DNA of 64,000 nt. Origin: Pseudarthrobacter siccitolerans (lineage in GTDB: Bacteria > Actinomycetota > Actinomycetes > Actinomycetales > Micrococcaceae). Numbering within the stretch: position 1 is the first letter of the stretch; every line of letters starts with the position of its first letter. The notes under the pieces were generated by a model that was not told where the DNA came from, did not search any database, and worked only from the letters and a program-made list of their open reading frames with translations. Of the stretch, positions 25,949 to 34,822 are shown piece after piece. Where the stretch lies: contig NZ_JAUSXB010000001.1 in assembly GCF_030823375.1 (NCBI RefSeq), positions 248,001-312,000 of the forward strand, in the 5' to 3' direction. Position numbers and translations under genes: made by a program.

Positions 25949-26519
25949 GGCTTTGGCACCCGCCGGGGGCACTGGCGGGCCGGGCCGCAAGGGGTTCCGG
26001 CTCCGGCGCGCTTTAGCGGCCCTGGCAGGTTCCGCCTGCGTCGGCCTGGCACTGTATGCCGCCTCCCCGCTGCTGCATCCCGCGGATGCCCAGGATGGGA
26101 CGCTTCGGGGCCTGCAGATCAGGGTCCTGAACATCAGCCAGGCGGCAGCAGAAAACAGGATGGACGGCGCCCTCGCGGCACTGGACGCGCTGGAGAAGGA
26201 CCTGGACGACGCTGCCAGCCAAGGCTTGATTTCCCTGTCCCGCTACCGTGGAATCGAAGCCGCAGTCGCGGACGTGCGGGCAGACATCACCCAGCTTGCT
26301 GCAGTATCGGCAGCCGGCGTCCCGGCGGCAACCGCATCAGATGCATCCACACCCGATGCGCCGGCGCAACCGCAAGAGCCATCCCCGGCCGAACCTGAAC
26401 AGTCCACCGTTGTCCCGGCCCCGTCTGTGGTCCAGCCGGAACCGGTCTTGCCAGGCCCGGTCCCGCCGGACCCGGCCAACGAAGCCAAGGGCAAGGCGAA
26501 GGGAAAAGCGAAACCCTAG
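25938..26519 (+). CDS. Secreted or membrane-anchored Pro-rich hypothetical protein
   Basis: The product is 193 residues from ATG 25938, overlapping the end of the previous gene by 11 bases. It has a positively charged N-terminus and one membrane segment around 25-47. An extracytoplasmic helical region follows (about 50-120) with regular leucine and alanine spacing, then a long proline/glutamate-rich stretch, and a C-terminal lysine-rich tail (KGKAKGKAKP). A longer frame opening at 25584 is a shadow of the upstream gene. No known family seen; the layout suggests a cell-wall-spanning protein, possibly working with the upstream protein. Confidence 0.6.
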   Translation: MPPEALAPAGGTGGPGRKGFRLRRALAALAGSACVGLALYAASPLLHPADAQDGTLRGLQIRVLNISQAAAENRMDGALAALDALEKDLDDAASQGLISLSRYRGIEAAVADVRADITQLAAVSAAGVPAATASDASTPDAPAQPQEPSPAEPEQSTVVPAPSVVQPEPVLPGPVPPDPANEAKGKAKGKAKP

Positions 26520-26543
26520 CTGCAGTCCGGGCACAATGGACGG

Positions 26544-29186
26544 ATGACTTCTCCGGGCAGGCAGCAACAGCCGGTCGCCGGCAAACCCTTTGACCTGGCC
26601 GTCATTGGTGCCGGCCTGACCTTCGCGGCCTCGCTGGCTGCCCTCACCCAGGCGCTGGGTGGCGGGGCCGGCCGGGCGGCAGTAGTGCAGGCACCGCCAG
26701 GCACGGGTAAAACCACGCTCGTCCCGCCGCTGCTCGCAAACCTCCCGGTGCACAGCCACGGGCGGGTCGTCGTCACGCAACCCCGCCGCGTAGCTGCCAG
26801 GGCGGCCGCCAGGCGTCTCGCCGTGCTGGACGGCAGCCAGCTAGGCAGCCGCGTCGGATATTCCGTCCGCGGCGAGCGGCAGGCGGGGCCGGGAACCGTC
26901 GTCGAATTTGTCACACCCGGCATCCTGCTGCGCCGCCTGCTGGCTGACCCCGGACTCGAGGGCGTGGCTGCGGTGGCTCTGGATGAGGTCCACGAACGCG
27001 GCCTGGAAACAGATCTTCTGGTGGGCATGCTCGCCGAGGTCAGGGAATTGCGGGGTGACCTCACCGTCGTCGCCATGTCCGCCACACTGGACGCACCGCG
27101 GTTTGCGGCACTGCTTTCCACTGACGTCGGCGGGCCGGACGACGGCGGGTCCCCGGCTCCCGTGGTGGACTGCCCCTCGGCCCTGTACTCCCTGCAGACC
27201 GACTGGCGGCCGGCCGCAGGACCGCGGCTTGACGGCAGGGGAGTGACGCCCGCCTTCCTGGACCACGTGGCGCGGACTGCTGCGGAGGAGCTCACCCGCG
27301 CCCTCAGCGACGACAGCTCGACCGACGCCCTCATTTTCCTCCCCGGCGCGAGGGAAGTTTCCCGTGTGGCGGCCGATCTGGGGAGGCGTCTGGGAAGCAG
27401 CGTTGACGTCATGGAACTCCATGGGCAGGCGGCAGCGGTTGAACAGGACCGGGCCGTTTCCGGGCGGCTGCCCGGCGGAAAACCCAGGGCCATCGTCTCC
27501 ACCGATCTCGCCGAGTCCTCCCTCACAGTTCCGGGTGTCCGGCTGGTCATCGATTCCGGCCTGACGCGGGAACCGCGCCGCGACGCCGGAAGGGGCATGA
27601 GCGGCCTGGTTACGGTCTCCTGTTCCCGCGCCTCGGCTGATCAACGCGCCGGCCGCGCGGCCCGTCAGGGTCCCGGGCGTGTGGTGCGGTGTTATGACCA
27701 GCAGGCCTACGCTGCGGCACCCGCCCACGTGACGCCGGAAATCAAGGTGGCAGACCTGACCGGAGCCGCACTCCAACTCGCGGCCTGGGGTTCTCCGCGG
27801 GGTGTTGGCCTCGCCCTTCCGGACCAACCTCCACTGCAGGCCATGGACGACGCAGTGGAGGTTCTGCGCGAACTTGGCGCTGTGGCCGAGGACGGCCACG
27901 CCACCGGCATGGGACGGCTCCTGGCAACCATTCCGGCGGATCCCCGCCTGGGCCGGGCACTGCTGGACGGAGCGGCCACCGCCGGTCAGCTGGCGGCAGC
28001 GGAAGCAGTGGCCCTGGTTTCGGGCGACCACCGCGCCCCCGGTGCTGACCTCACCCGCCTCCTGTCACAGTTGCGGAATGAGCCAGGAGCCGCTGCCCGG
28101 CGGTGGGCGGAGGACACCCGCCGCCTTGCGGCCCTGGCGCAACGAGGCCCGCTCTCAGATTCTCCCGCCTTGCCGTCGCCGGTGACCGGCGCCGCGGTGG
28201 TGGGTGCCGTCGTCGCACTCGCCTTCCCGGACCAGGTGGCGCGCCTCGTGGCCGGCGGGGCACCGAACCGCTATCTGCTGTCCTCCGGAACCCGTGCAGG
28301 GTTGCCGGCGGGCAGTTCCTTGTCCGGCCAGGAATGGCTGGCCGTGGCGGAAGTAACCCGGGCCGAGGGCAGGGATTCCGCCGGTACCGGTGCCGTGATC
28401 CGCTCGGCCGCGCCGTTGACATCAGACCTCGCGGAAGCCGCAGCTTCGCACCTTGTGGCCGAGGCGGTCGAGGCACGGTTTGCCGGCGGGCGGGTTTCCG
28501 CGCGGAGGGTGCGGCGCCTCGGGGCGATCGTCCTGGCCTCCACCCCCGTCCGGCCGTCGCCGGCGGAGGGGCGCGCCGCCGTCGCCGGGGCTTTGGAGAA
28601 GGAAGGCCTCGGAGTCCTGGAATGGTCGACGGCGGCCGATGCGCTGCGGCGTCGGCTCGCCTTCATCCACCGCGGAGTAGGCGCGCCGTGGCCGGATGTC
28701 TCGGACCAGTCCCTGCTGCTGCAGCTCCAGGAGTGGCTGGGCCCGGAGCTGGAACAGCTCGCCGGCGGGGCGGCCGCAGGTTCCATCGATCTGACCAACC
28801 CGCTCCGGCGGCTGCTGCCCTGGCCCGAAGCCGCCAAGCTCGTTGACCTGGCGCCGGAATGGCTCGAAGTACCCAGTGGGTCGCGGATCAGGATCGAGTA
28901 CCCGGAGGTTGCAGATGAAACAGCCCGCCCGGTGGTGGCCGTCAAACTCCAGGAATGCTTCGGGTGGGCAGAGACGCCCCGGCTCCTCGGCGGCCGCGTA
29001 CCGGTCCTGTTCCACCTGCTGTCACCGGCCCGGCGGCCCCTTGCCGTCACCGACGATCTCACATCGTTCTGGTCCGGCCCCTACACCCAGGTCCGGGCCG
29101 AAATGCGCGGTCGCTATCCCAAGCACCCCTGGCCTGAAGATCCCTGGTCGGCAACCGCAACCGCACGCGTCAAACGGCGTCAGTAG
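26544..29186 (+). CDS. hrpB: ATP-dependent helicase HrpB
   Basis: DEAH-type superfamily 2 helicase of 880 residues. Walker A is APPGTGKT (50-57), the DEVH box starts at 147, motif III is MSATLD, and motif VI lies in QRAGRAARQGPGRVVRCY. These are followed by the helicase-associated domain and the HrpB C-terminal domain ending near PWPEDPW. Length is normal for HrpB (about 800-880). Its function is not well defined; an RNA-related role is assumed. CACAAT at 26532-26537 stands 6 bases before the ATG, so the transcript may be leaderless. It follows the two small secreted-protein genes closely but is likely transcribed from its own promoter. Confidence 0.93.
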   Translation: MTSPGRQQQPVAGKPFDLAVIGAGLTFAASLAALTQALGGGAGRAAVVQAPPGTGKTTLVPPLLANLPVHSHGRVVVTQPRRVAARAAARRLAVLDGSQLGSRVGYSVRGERQAGPGTVVEFVTPGILLRRLLADPGLEGVAAVALDEVHERGLETDLLVGMLAEVRELRGDLTVVAMSATLDAPRFAALLSTDVGGPDDGGSPAPVVDCPSALYSLQTDWRPAAGPRLDGRGVTPAFLDHVARTAAEELTRALSDDSSTDALIFLPGAREVSRVAADLGRRLGSSVDVMELHGQAAAVEQDRAVSGRLPGGKPRAIVSTDLAESSLTVPGVRLVIDSGLTREPRRDAGRGMSGLVTVSCSRASADQRAGRAARQGPGRVVRCYDQQAYAAAPAHVTPEIKVADLTGAALQLAAWGSPRGVGLALPDQPPLQAMDDAVEVLRELGAVAEDGHATGMGRLLATIPADPRLGRALLDGAATAGQLAAAEAVALVSGDHRAPGADLTRLLSQLRNEPGAAARRWAEDTRRLAALAQRGPLSDSPALPSPVTGAAVVGAVVALAFPDQVARLVAGGAPNRYLLSSGTRAGLPAGSSLSGQEWLAVAEVTRAEGRDSAGTGAVIRSAAPLTSDLAEAAASHLVAEAVEARFAGGRVSARRVRRLGAIVLASTPVRPSPAEGRAAVAGALEKEGLGVLEWSTAADALRRRLAFIHRGVGAPWPDVSDQSLLLQLQEWLGPELEQLAGGAAAGSIDLTNPLRRLLPWPEAAKLVDLAPEWLEVPSGSRIRIEYPEVADETARPVVAVKLQECFGWAETPRLLGGRVPVLFHLLSPARRPLAVTDDLTSFWSGPYTQVRAEMRGRYPKHPWPEDPWSATATARVKRRQ

Positions 29187-29339
29187 CTGGTTCCGGCGCA
29201 CGCCTAGCCGGCTGCTTCAGGCTACGTGAGAACTAAGATACACACCCGAAACGTCCCGTCGATGGGCTGAAACATGCCCCGGTTAGGCTCGTTCCTACCT
29301 GGACAGAGTGGTCCATATCAGACCTGGAAGGACGTAAAG

Positions 29340-29495
29340 ATGTTTCTCTTGAACAGCCTTAACCTTTTGCTCGACGGCCGGCGCAATGAAGACGGCCGGT
29401 CCCACAATGGTGCCGGCGGAACCAGCGAGTTTCCCGAAGGCCGCCTGACCTCCGCCGCCTGGGAGGGCTGGTGGCACGAGGAAGCAGCAGCGTAG
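29340..29495 (+). CDS. Small hypothetical protein (51 aa)
   Basis: A 51-codon frame from ATG 29340 with a well-placed GGAAGGA ribosome site (29326-29332). It has its own upstream -10-like TAGGCT at 29284-29289. The product begins MFLLNSLNLLLDGRR, is polar in the middle and ends in WEGWWHEEAAA. It is too short for family assignment. The ribosome site and promoter make it more than a chance frame, but it remains unproven. Confidence 0.45.
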   Translation: MFLLNSLNLLLDGRRNEDGRSHNGAGGTSEFPEGRLTSAAWEGWWHEEAAA

Positions 29496-29554
29496 CCCGG
29501 CTTTCCCCTGGCCAGGCCGGTGTCAGCGCATAGCCCCACCGGGAGCGCCCTGTG

Positions 29555-30232
29555 TCAGGACTGGTCCTGCATAAAGGCGGCCACCGGCCGGGCCAGTGAA
29601 GCGCCAACCTCTGCTGGCGGGCGTTTCATGCCGGCGACGGCGAATGAGTGGTCGGCTCCCTCCACCCACTGGAGGACGGCATGGGGACCGATGCGGGACA
29701 CCACGTCCTCGAGGATCTCCGGGGTGGCGAACGTGTCACGGCCGCCCTGGAGGAACAGCATGGGGGTGGCCAGCCCGTACAGGTGCTCGTCCCGCAGCTT
29801 TTCCGGTTTTCCCGGTGGATGCAGGGGATAGCCCAGGTACACCAGCCCGGCGGCTTCCATACCGTCGGCTACAGCCATGGAGGCCATCCGGCCGCCGAAG
29901 GATTTGCCTGCCGCCCAGAGCGGACCCGTGTCCTGATGCTTCGCCGCCTCCTGCGCCGCCGCGGCCATGGCACCACGCCAGGCGGTGATGGCTGCGGGCG
30001 GACGGTCCGGAAACTTCCTGCCCGCTTCCCGGTAGGGGAAGTTGAACCGCAGCGTCGCAACGCCGAGCCCGTTCAGTGCTGCTGTGAACCCCGTCAGGAA
30101 CGGGTGCTCCATCCCGGCGCCGGCACCGTGGGCCACCACCACTGTGGCGGACGGATTGTCGGGGCGGGCGTAGGCGGCGGTGACGGTGACGTCGCCCACC
30201 GTAACGGTCAGGGGCACTTCCGGGACTGGCAT
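29555..30232 (-). CDS. Alpha/beta hydrolase of the dienelactone-hydrolase/KANL3-Tex30 type
   Basis: The product is 225 residues from ATG 30232 (MPVPEVPLTVTVGDV). Motifs: VVAHGAGAGMEHPF (oxyanion region), nucleophile serine in AGKSFGGRMAS (G-x-S-x-G-like), acidic residue in FLQGGRDTFA, and histidine in GADHSFAV. The pattern fits the KANL3/Tex30 group of alpha/beta hydrolases. Soluble, no signal peptide. It is divergent from the LigD-like polymerase gene with 69 bases between starts. Substrate unknown. Confidence 0.85.
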   Translation of the reverse strand: MPVPEVPLTVTVGDVTVTAAYARPDNPSATVVVAHGAGAGMEHPFLTGFTAALNGLGVATLRFNFPYREAGRKFPDRPPAAITAWRGAMAAAAQEAAKHQDTGPLWAAGKSFGGRMASMAVADGMEAAGLVYLGYPLHPPGKPEKLRDEHLYGLATPMLFLQGGRDTFATPEILEDVVSRIGPHAVLQWVEGADHSFAVAGMKRPPAEVGASLARPVAAFMQDQS

Positions 30233-30301
30233 CCCTCCATCATGCCGGACCGGGAGGCCGAAATCTGTCCGGTTTCCACAGCCGGGGTGTACGTTGTCCC
30301 C

Positions 30302-31324
30302 ATGGCGAGCGAACAGACCACCATTACTGTGCCGGGCCCCGACGGCGGGCGCGAGATGCGCATTTCCAGTCCCAGCCGAGTCCTTTGGCCGGACCTGGGT
30401 CTCACCAAACTGGACCTGGCGCGTTACATCTGCGACGTGGGAGAAGCGTTCATCACGGCCAACGGTGACCGGCCGGTGGCATTGCAGAGGTACTCGGACA
30501 ACGTCGAGGGCGAGATGTTTTTCTCCAAGAATCCGCCCAAGGGAACGCCGGACTTCATACGGACCCAAAAAGTGGTTTTTCCGAGCGCCCGCTCACATCT
30601 CATGCTGATCCTGGACGAGCCCGCCGCAGCCGTGTGGGCGGTCCAGATGAACACGGTGGTCTTCCACCCGTGGCCCTCCCGCGCGGCGAACACCGACAAT
30701 CCGGACCAGCTGCGCATTGACCTTGATCCGCAGCCGGGGACGGATTTTGGCGATGCCGTTCCGGCCGCGCTGGTCTTGAAGGAAGTCCTGGCCGAAGCCG
30801 GGCTTACCTGCTTTATTAAGACCTCAGGCAACCGGGGGCTGCACGTGTACGCGCCGATCGAGCCCACCCGCGAGTTCCTGGACGTGCGGCATGCGGTCAT
30901 CGCTGCCGCGAGGGAAGTGGAGCGCAGGATGCCGAAGAAGGTCACCACCGCGTGGTGGAAAGAAGAACGTGGAACACGCGTCTTCCTGGACTTCAACCAG
31001 GCCAACCGCGACCGCACCATCGCCGGCGCCTACAGCCCCCGGGCGCTGCCGCACGCCTCGGTATCGTGCCCCATCACTTGGGACGAGCTGGAGACCGCGG
31101 ACCCCAAGGACTTCACCATCCTCACCGTCCCCGACCGGCTCAAAACCGTGGGCGACCCCTGGGCGGACATGCACAAGAAGCCTGGCTCCATCGATACCCT
31201 GCTCGAGTGGTGGGACCGCGACCTGAAGGCGGGCCTGGAAGAAATGCCCTTCCCGCCGGATTACCCGAAGATGCCCGGCGAACCGCCCAGGGTCCAGCCC
31301 AGTCGCGCCCGGAAGCAGGACTAA
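30302..31324 (+). CDS. LigD-like DNA primase-polymerase domain protein, stand-alone
   Basis: The product is 340 residues covering only the archaeo-eukaryotic-primase-type polymerase domain found in LigD of bacterial non-homologous end joining. The catalytic aspartates are visible: D140 and D142 in RIDLDPQPG, and D230 in VFLDFNQ. Substrate-binding motifs SGNRGLHVYAPI and the WWKEERGTR region are also present. No ligase or nuclease domain is attached, and neither ku nor ligD is in the window. TACGTT at 30290-30295 lies 6 bases before the ATG, suggesting a leaderless transcript. It likely works in DNA repair synthesis or gap filling (PolD1/PrimC-like). The stop is 4 bases from the convergent sua5-like stop. 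Confidence 0.9.
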   Translation: MASEQTTITVPGPDGGREMRISSPSRVLWPDLGLTKLDLARYICDVGEAFITANGDRPVALQRYSDNVEGEMFFSKNPPKGTPDFIRTQKVVFPSARSHLMLILDEPAAAVWAVQMNTVVFHPWPSRAANTDNPDQLRIDLDPQPGTDFGDAVPAALVLKEVLAEAGLTCFIKTSGNRGLHVYAPIEPTREFLDVRHAVIAAAREVERRMPKKVTTAWWKEERGTRVFLDFNQANRDRTIAGAYSPRALPHASVSCPITWDELETADPKDFTILTVPDRLKTVGDPWADMHKKPGSIDTLLEWWDRDLKAGLEEMPFPPDYPKMPGEPPRVQPSRARKQD

Positions 31325-31328
31325 CGGG

Positions 31329-31949
31329 CTATTCGAAGCGGGACGGGTCCCCGGTTCCTCGGCGGGCAACCTCGGCCACGCCACTGGAGAAATCCACCAC
31401 CGTGGTGGGCTCCGCTCCGCAGTCGCCGGCGTCGATCACCGCGTCCACCTGGTGGTCCAGCCGCTCCTTGATCTCCCAGCCCTGGGTCAGCGGGTCCTCC
31501 TCGTCCGGCAACAGCAGCGTGCTTGAAAGCAGCGGCTCACCGAGCTCTGCCAGCAGGGCCTGGACCACCCTGTTGTCCGGGATCCTGACGCCCACGGTCT
31601 TTTTCTTGGGGTGCAGCAGGCGCCGCGGGACCTCCTTGGTGGCCGGGAGGATAAAGGTGTAGCTTCCGGGCGTCACGGACTTGATGCTGCGGAAAACATC
31701 ATTGCCAATGTTCACGAACTGCCCCAGCTGTGCGAAGTCCTTGCAGACCAGTGTGAAATGGTGTTTATCGTCAAGTCTGCGGATGTTCCTGATCCGGTCC
31801 AGGGCGTCCTTGTTGCCCAACTGGGCCCCCAGCGCGTAGCAGGAGTCAGTCGGGTAGGCGATCAGTCCGCCGTCGAGCACTATGCGCACTGCCTGGGCAA
31901 TGGCCCGGGGCTGCGGATCCTGGGGATGAACATCAAAGTATCTGGCCAT
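31329..31949 (-). CDS. L-threonylcarbamoyladenylate synthase (Sua5/YciO/YrdC family)
   Basis: The product is 206 residues with a complete YrdC-like domain: IAYPTDSCYALG near residues 30-45, DKHHFTLVCKD around 75, and the SVTPGSYTFILPA segment. The family makes threonylcarbamoyl-AMP for the t6A modification of tRNAs at position 37. This short form is closest to YciO-like proteins, whose activity is less certain, so I do not assign tsaC. A minus-strand TAGGCT at 31957-31962 lies 7 bases before the ATG, so the mRNA is probably leaderless. It converges on the LigD-like gene without room for a separate terminator. Confidence 0.85.
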   Translation of the reverse strand: MARYFDVHPQDPQPRAIAQAVRIVLDGGLIAYPTDSCYALGAQLGNKDALDRIRNIRRLDDKHHFTLVCKDFAQLGQFVNIGNDVFRSIKSVTPGSYTFILPATKEVPRRLLHPKKKTVGVRIPDNRVVQALLAELGEPLLSSTLLLPDEEDPLTQGWEIKERLDHQVDAVIDAGDCGAEPTTVVDFSSGVAEVARRGTGDPSRFE

Positions 31950-32046
31950 GCACCCGAGCCTACGTTCCCTGCCGGGCCCGCCGCACCACTTCCTTGCCGG
32001 AGCAGCCGCCCGGCAGCGTCACCGCCGCCAGCACCAGGGTGGGAGA

Positions 32047-33999
32047 ATGTGGCTCATGGGTATGGAACGGATCGTCGTTGGCCTCCAGGGCGACGACGAC
32101 GGGGAACTCCTGGTGCGCCGTGCCGCGAGGCTTCTCCACCGGGGCGACGGCGGCGAGCTGCTCGCCGTCCACGTACGAACCCCGGCAGGCACCCGGGCAG
32201 AGTCCCCGCAGGCACTCCAAGCCCAGCGCGGGCTGGTTGAGGACCTGGGCGGCAGCTATCACACCGTGTCGGCGTCTGATGTCGCCCGCGCCCTGGTGGA
32301 GTTCGCCCGCTCGGCACGGGCCTCCCACGTCATCGTGGGACAGTCGCGCCGCCACCGGATCACGGCCCCCTTCCGCCTGGGCGTGGACGCCAGGGTGGTG
32401 CGGGAAGCAGCGGACATTGATGTCCAGGTGGTGCCCCTTGTCAGGCATTCCGGCGGCCGGGGGAGGCGCACCGAACTGGGCAGGGTGCGGACCGGGTTCG
32501 GGTTTGCCCTCGCCGCGGTCCTTCCGCCCTTGTTGCAGCTCCTCCTGGCCATGTTCGAGCACAGTGTGGCTACCGCGGTGCTGATCCAGCTCACGGGCGC
32601 AGTCGCAGTATCCCTGGCAGGCGGACTGTGGCCGGCCGTTGCCGGTGCGCTGTGGAGCAGCCTGCTGGTGAACTATTTTTCCACTCCGCCCCTTGGCGAC
32701 CTCGCCATCCACGACCCCCAGGACCTCCTGTCGCTGGCCGTTTTTGTCGGCGTCTCGGTGGCGGTGGCCGGGGTGGTGGACGGGTCTGCACGGCGTTCCA
32801 AGGAGGCCTCCCGGGCACAGGCCGAAGCCGCCACCCTGGGTGATCTTGCCCTGGGTGCCTCCCGGTCGGAGGACACCCTGCACGGGCTGCTCGCGGAAGC
32901 CCTGGATGCCTTCGGCGCCTCCGGGGCCGCCGTCGTCAGCAACCTTCCAGCGGCGGGCGAGCAGGATTCGGGGCACCCGGATTCAGGGCACCAGCCGCTC
33001 CTGCTGGCAGGCGCCGGTGATATATCCGGCTGGCAGGATGGAACGCAGGACCTCGGCGGCGTTCCGGGGACCACCGCCGTCCAGGTGGATCCCGTGACCT
33101 GGCTGGTCCTGTTCGGCCGGGAGGTCCCGCCGTCAGGTCGGAGGCTGCTGGGCGCCTTCGCGGTGCACGTCAAGGCACAGCTGGAACGCCGGCAGCTGGA
33201 GGCCAGCCGGCACGAAATCCTGCGGCTCGCCGAAGGGAACACCATGCGCACCGCCATCCTGCAGGCCGTGTCCCACGACCTGCGTACGCCACTGGCCGGG
33301 ATCAAACTGGCGGCCGGCGGGCTCCTGCAAAATGGCGTTGCCTACACTCCGGCTGAACAGCGGGAGTTGCTCGAAACCATCGATGCCTGCACTGACCGGC
33401 TCGATTTGCTGGTGGGGAACCTGCTGGACATGTCGCGGATTACTGCCCGGTCTGTGGAACCGCTGCTGGGGCCGGTCCGGTTGGGTGAGGTCATTGATGG
33501 GGCACTGCGCGGACTTCCGGAGGGTGCCATAACGGTAGCGCTGCCGGCCAACCTGCCGCCCGTAGAGGCTGACCGCGGGCTGTTGGAACGGGTCATCGCG
33601 AACATCCTTGAGAACGCGCTCAAACATGCGCCGGGTTCAGGAGTGGCAATAACCACGCCGGCGGACGGGCTCGCCGGCGTGACGGCCGGAGGACACCCGT
33701 GCGGTGAGCTCCGCATCGCCGACCATGGCCCCGGCGTCCCCGAGCGGAAGGTGCTGGACATGTTCAGGCCATTCCAGCGGGCGGACGACCTGCCCCATGC
33801 CAGCGGGCTGGGCCTCGGACTCGCCGTCGCCCAGGGTTTCGTCCAGGCGATGCGGGGAACCCTCACGGCCGAGGCGACTCCAGGGGGAGGACTGACAATG
33901 ATCATCCGCCTGCCGCTCTCCACCGGCAGCCCCGGTATTGCCGGGAGCATTGCCCCCGGCGCGGAGACCATCCAGGGCACCGGGTCGGTGTTGACGTGA
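32047..33999 (+). CDS. KdpD-like sensor histidine kinase lacking the N-terminal KdpD domain
   Basis: The product is 650 residues from ATG 32047; ATGs at 32056 and 32062 are equally possible. Domain order: UspA-type domain (about 5-125), four closely packed membrane segments of the DUF4118 KdpD type (about 155-250), a GAF-like linker (about 270-390), then HisKA with the phosphorylated H410 in AVSHDLRTPL, and an HATPase domain (N box in ILENALKHAP, G boxes in DHGPGVPE and SGLGLGLAVA). Canonical KdpD has an extra 200-residue N-terminal domain with a Walker A site; it is absent here. The gene overlaps the response regulator by four bases. No kdpABC genes are in the window, so the signal may not be potassium. 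Confidence 0.9.
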   Translation: MWLMGMERIVVGLQGDDDGELLVRRAARLLHRGDGGELLAVHVRTPAGTRAESPQALQAQRGLVEDLGGSYHTVSASDVARALVEFARSARASHVIVGQSRRHRITAPFRLGVDARVVREAADIDVQVVPLVRHSGGRGRRTELGRVRTGFGFALAAVLPPLLQLLLAMFEHSVATAVLIQLTGAVAVSLAGGLWPAVAGALWSSLLVNYFSTPPLGDLAIHDPQDLLSLAVFVGVSVAVAGVVDGSARRSKEASRAQAEAATLGDLALGASRSEDTLHGLLAEALDAFGASGAAVVSNLPAAGEQDSGHPDSGHQPLLLAGAGDISGWQDGTQDLGGVPGTTAVQVDPVTWLVLFGREVPPSGRRLLGAFAVHVKAQLERRQLEASRHEILRLAEGNTMRTAILQAVSHDLRTPLAGIKLAAGGLLQNGVAYTPAEQRELLETIDACTDRLDLLVGNLLDMSRITARSVEPLLGPVRLGEVIDGALRGLPEGAITVALPANLPPVEADRGLLERVIANILENALKHAPGSGVAITTPADGLAGVTAGGHPCGELRIADHGPGVPERKVLDMFRPFQRADDLPHASGLGLGLAVAQGFVQAMRGTLTAEATPGGGLTMIIRLPLSTGSPGIAGSIAPGAETIQGTGSVLT

Positions 34000-34718
34000 C
34001 CGGACGGCACGACCCCAAGGCTGACGAAACCGAGCCGCACAGTGGTGCCAAAATCCTCGTGGTGGATGACGACCCCCACCTGCTGAAGGCACTGCGCATC
34101 ACACTGGCGGCGCATGGCTACGGCGTGGAAACCGCGGCGGACGGGGCATCCGCCCTGCTCGCCGCCGGCCGCAACGTGCCGGACGTGGTGGTCCTGGACC
34201 TCGGACTGCCGGACATGGACGGCGCAGACGTCCTCGGTGATCTTCGCCGGTGGAGCTCGGTCCCGGTGCTGGTCCTGTCCGCGCGCCACGGATCATCGGA
34301 CAAGGTGGGGGCACTCGATGCCGGCGCCGACGACTACATCACCAAGCCTTTCGGACTGGACGAACTCCTGGCCCGGCTCCGGGCGCTGCTCCGGCGCGTC
34401 CCCGGACCCGAATCTGCCCCTGTGGTGGCATCGTCCGGCTTCACAGTAGACCTTGTGCACCGGCAGGTGCTCCGCGACGGAAACGCGGTCCGGCTTACGC
34501 CCACGGAGTGGAACATCCTCGAAATCCTCGTGCGGAATCCGAAAAGCCTCATCACCCAGCAACAGTTGCTGGCGCATGCCTGGGGGCCCGCCTACCAGAA
34601 GGAAGCCAACTACCTGCGCGTTTACATGGCGCAGCTCCGCAGGAAACTGGAAGCCGACCCCGGCAACCCCCGCCACCTGCTGACTGAACCCGGAATCGGG
34701 TACCGCTTCGTTCCCTGA
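33996..34718 (+). CDS. OmpR/KdpE-type response regulator
   Basis: The product is 240 residues from GTG 33996, overlapping the kinase stop as GTGA. An N-terminal receiver domain (about 19-132) carries the phosphoacceptor D68 (VLDLGLPD), acidic pair in VVDDDPH and lysine in ITKPFG. A C-terminal winged-helix DNA-binding domain (about 145-238) includes LTPTEWNILEIL and RRKLEADP. It is the partner of the KdpD-like kinase. KdpE-type regulators usually control kdpFABC, which is not present here. Confidence 0.93.
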   Translation: MTGRHDPKADETEPHSGAKILVVDDDPHLLKALRITLAAHGYGVETAADGASALLAAGRNVPDVVVLDLGLPDMDGADVLGDLRRWSSVPVLVLSARHGSSDKVGALDAGADDYITKPFGLDELLARLRALLRRVPGPESAPVVASSGFTVDLVHRQVLRDGNAVRLTPTEWNILEILVRNPKSLITQQQLLAHAWGPAYQKEANYLRVYMAQLRRKLEADPGNPRHLLTEPGIGYRFVP

Positions 34719-34822
34719 ATCGGGGGAAACCGGAGGCCATGCCCCCTACCCAGAGGGCTGCCCTTGGGGCAGGATGTTGTCTGGTTCCATTCCTTCCAGT
34801 ACAAACTCAAGGAGATCCAGCC

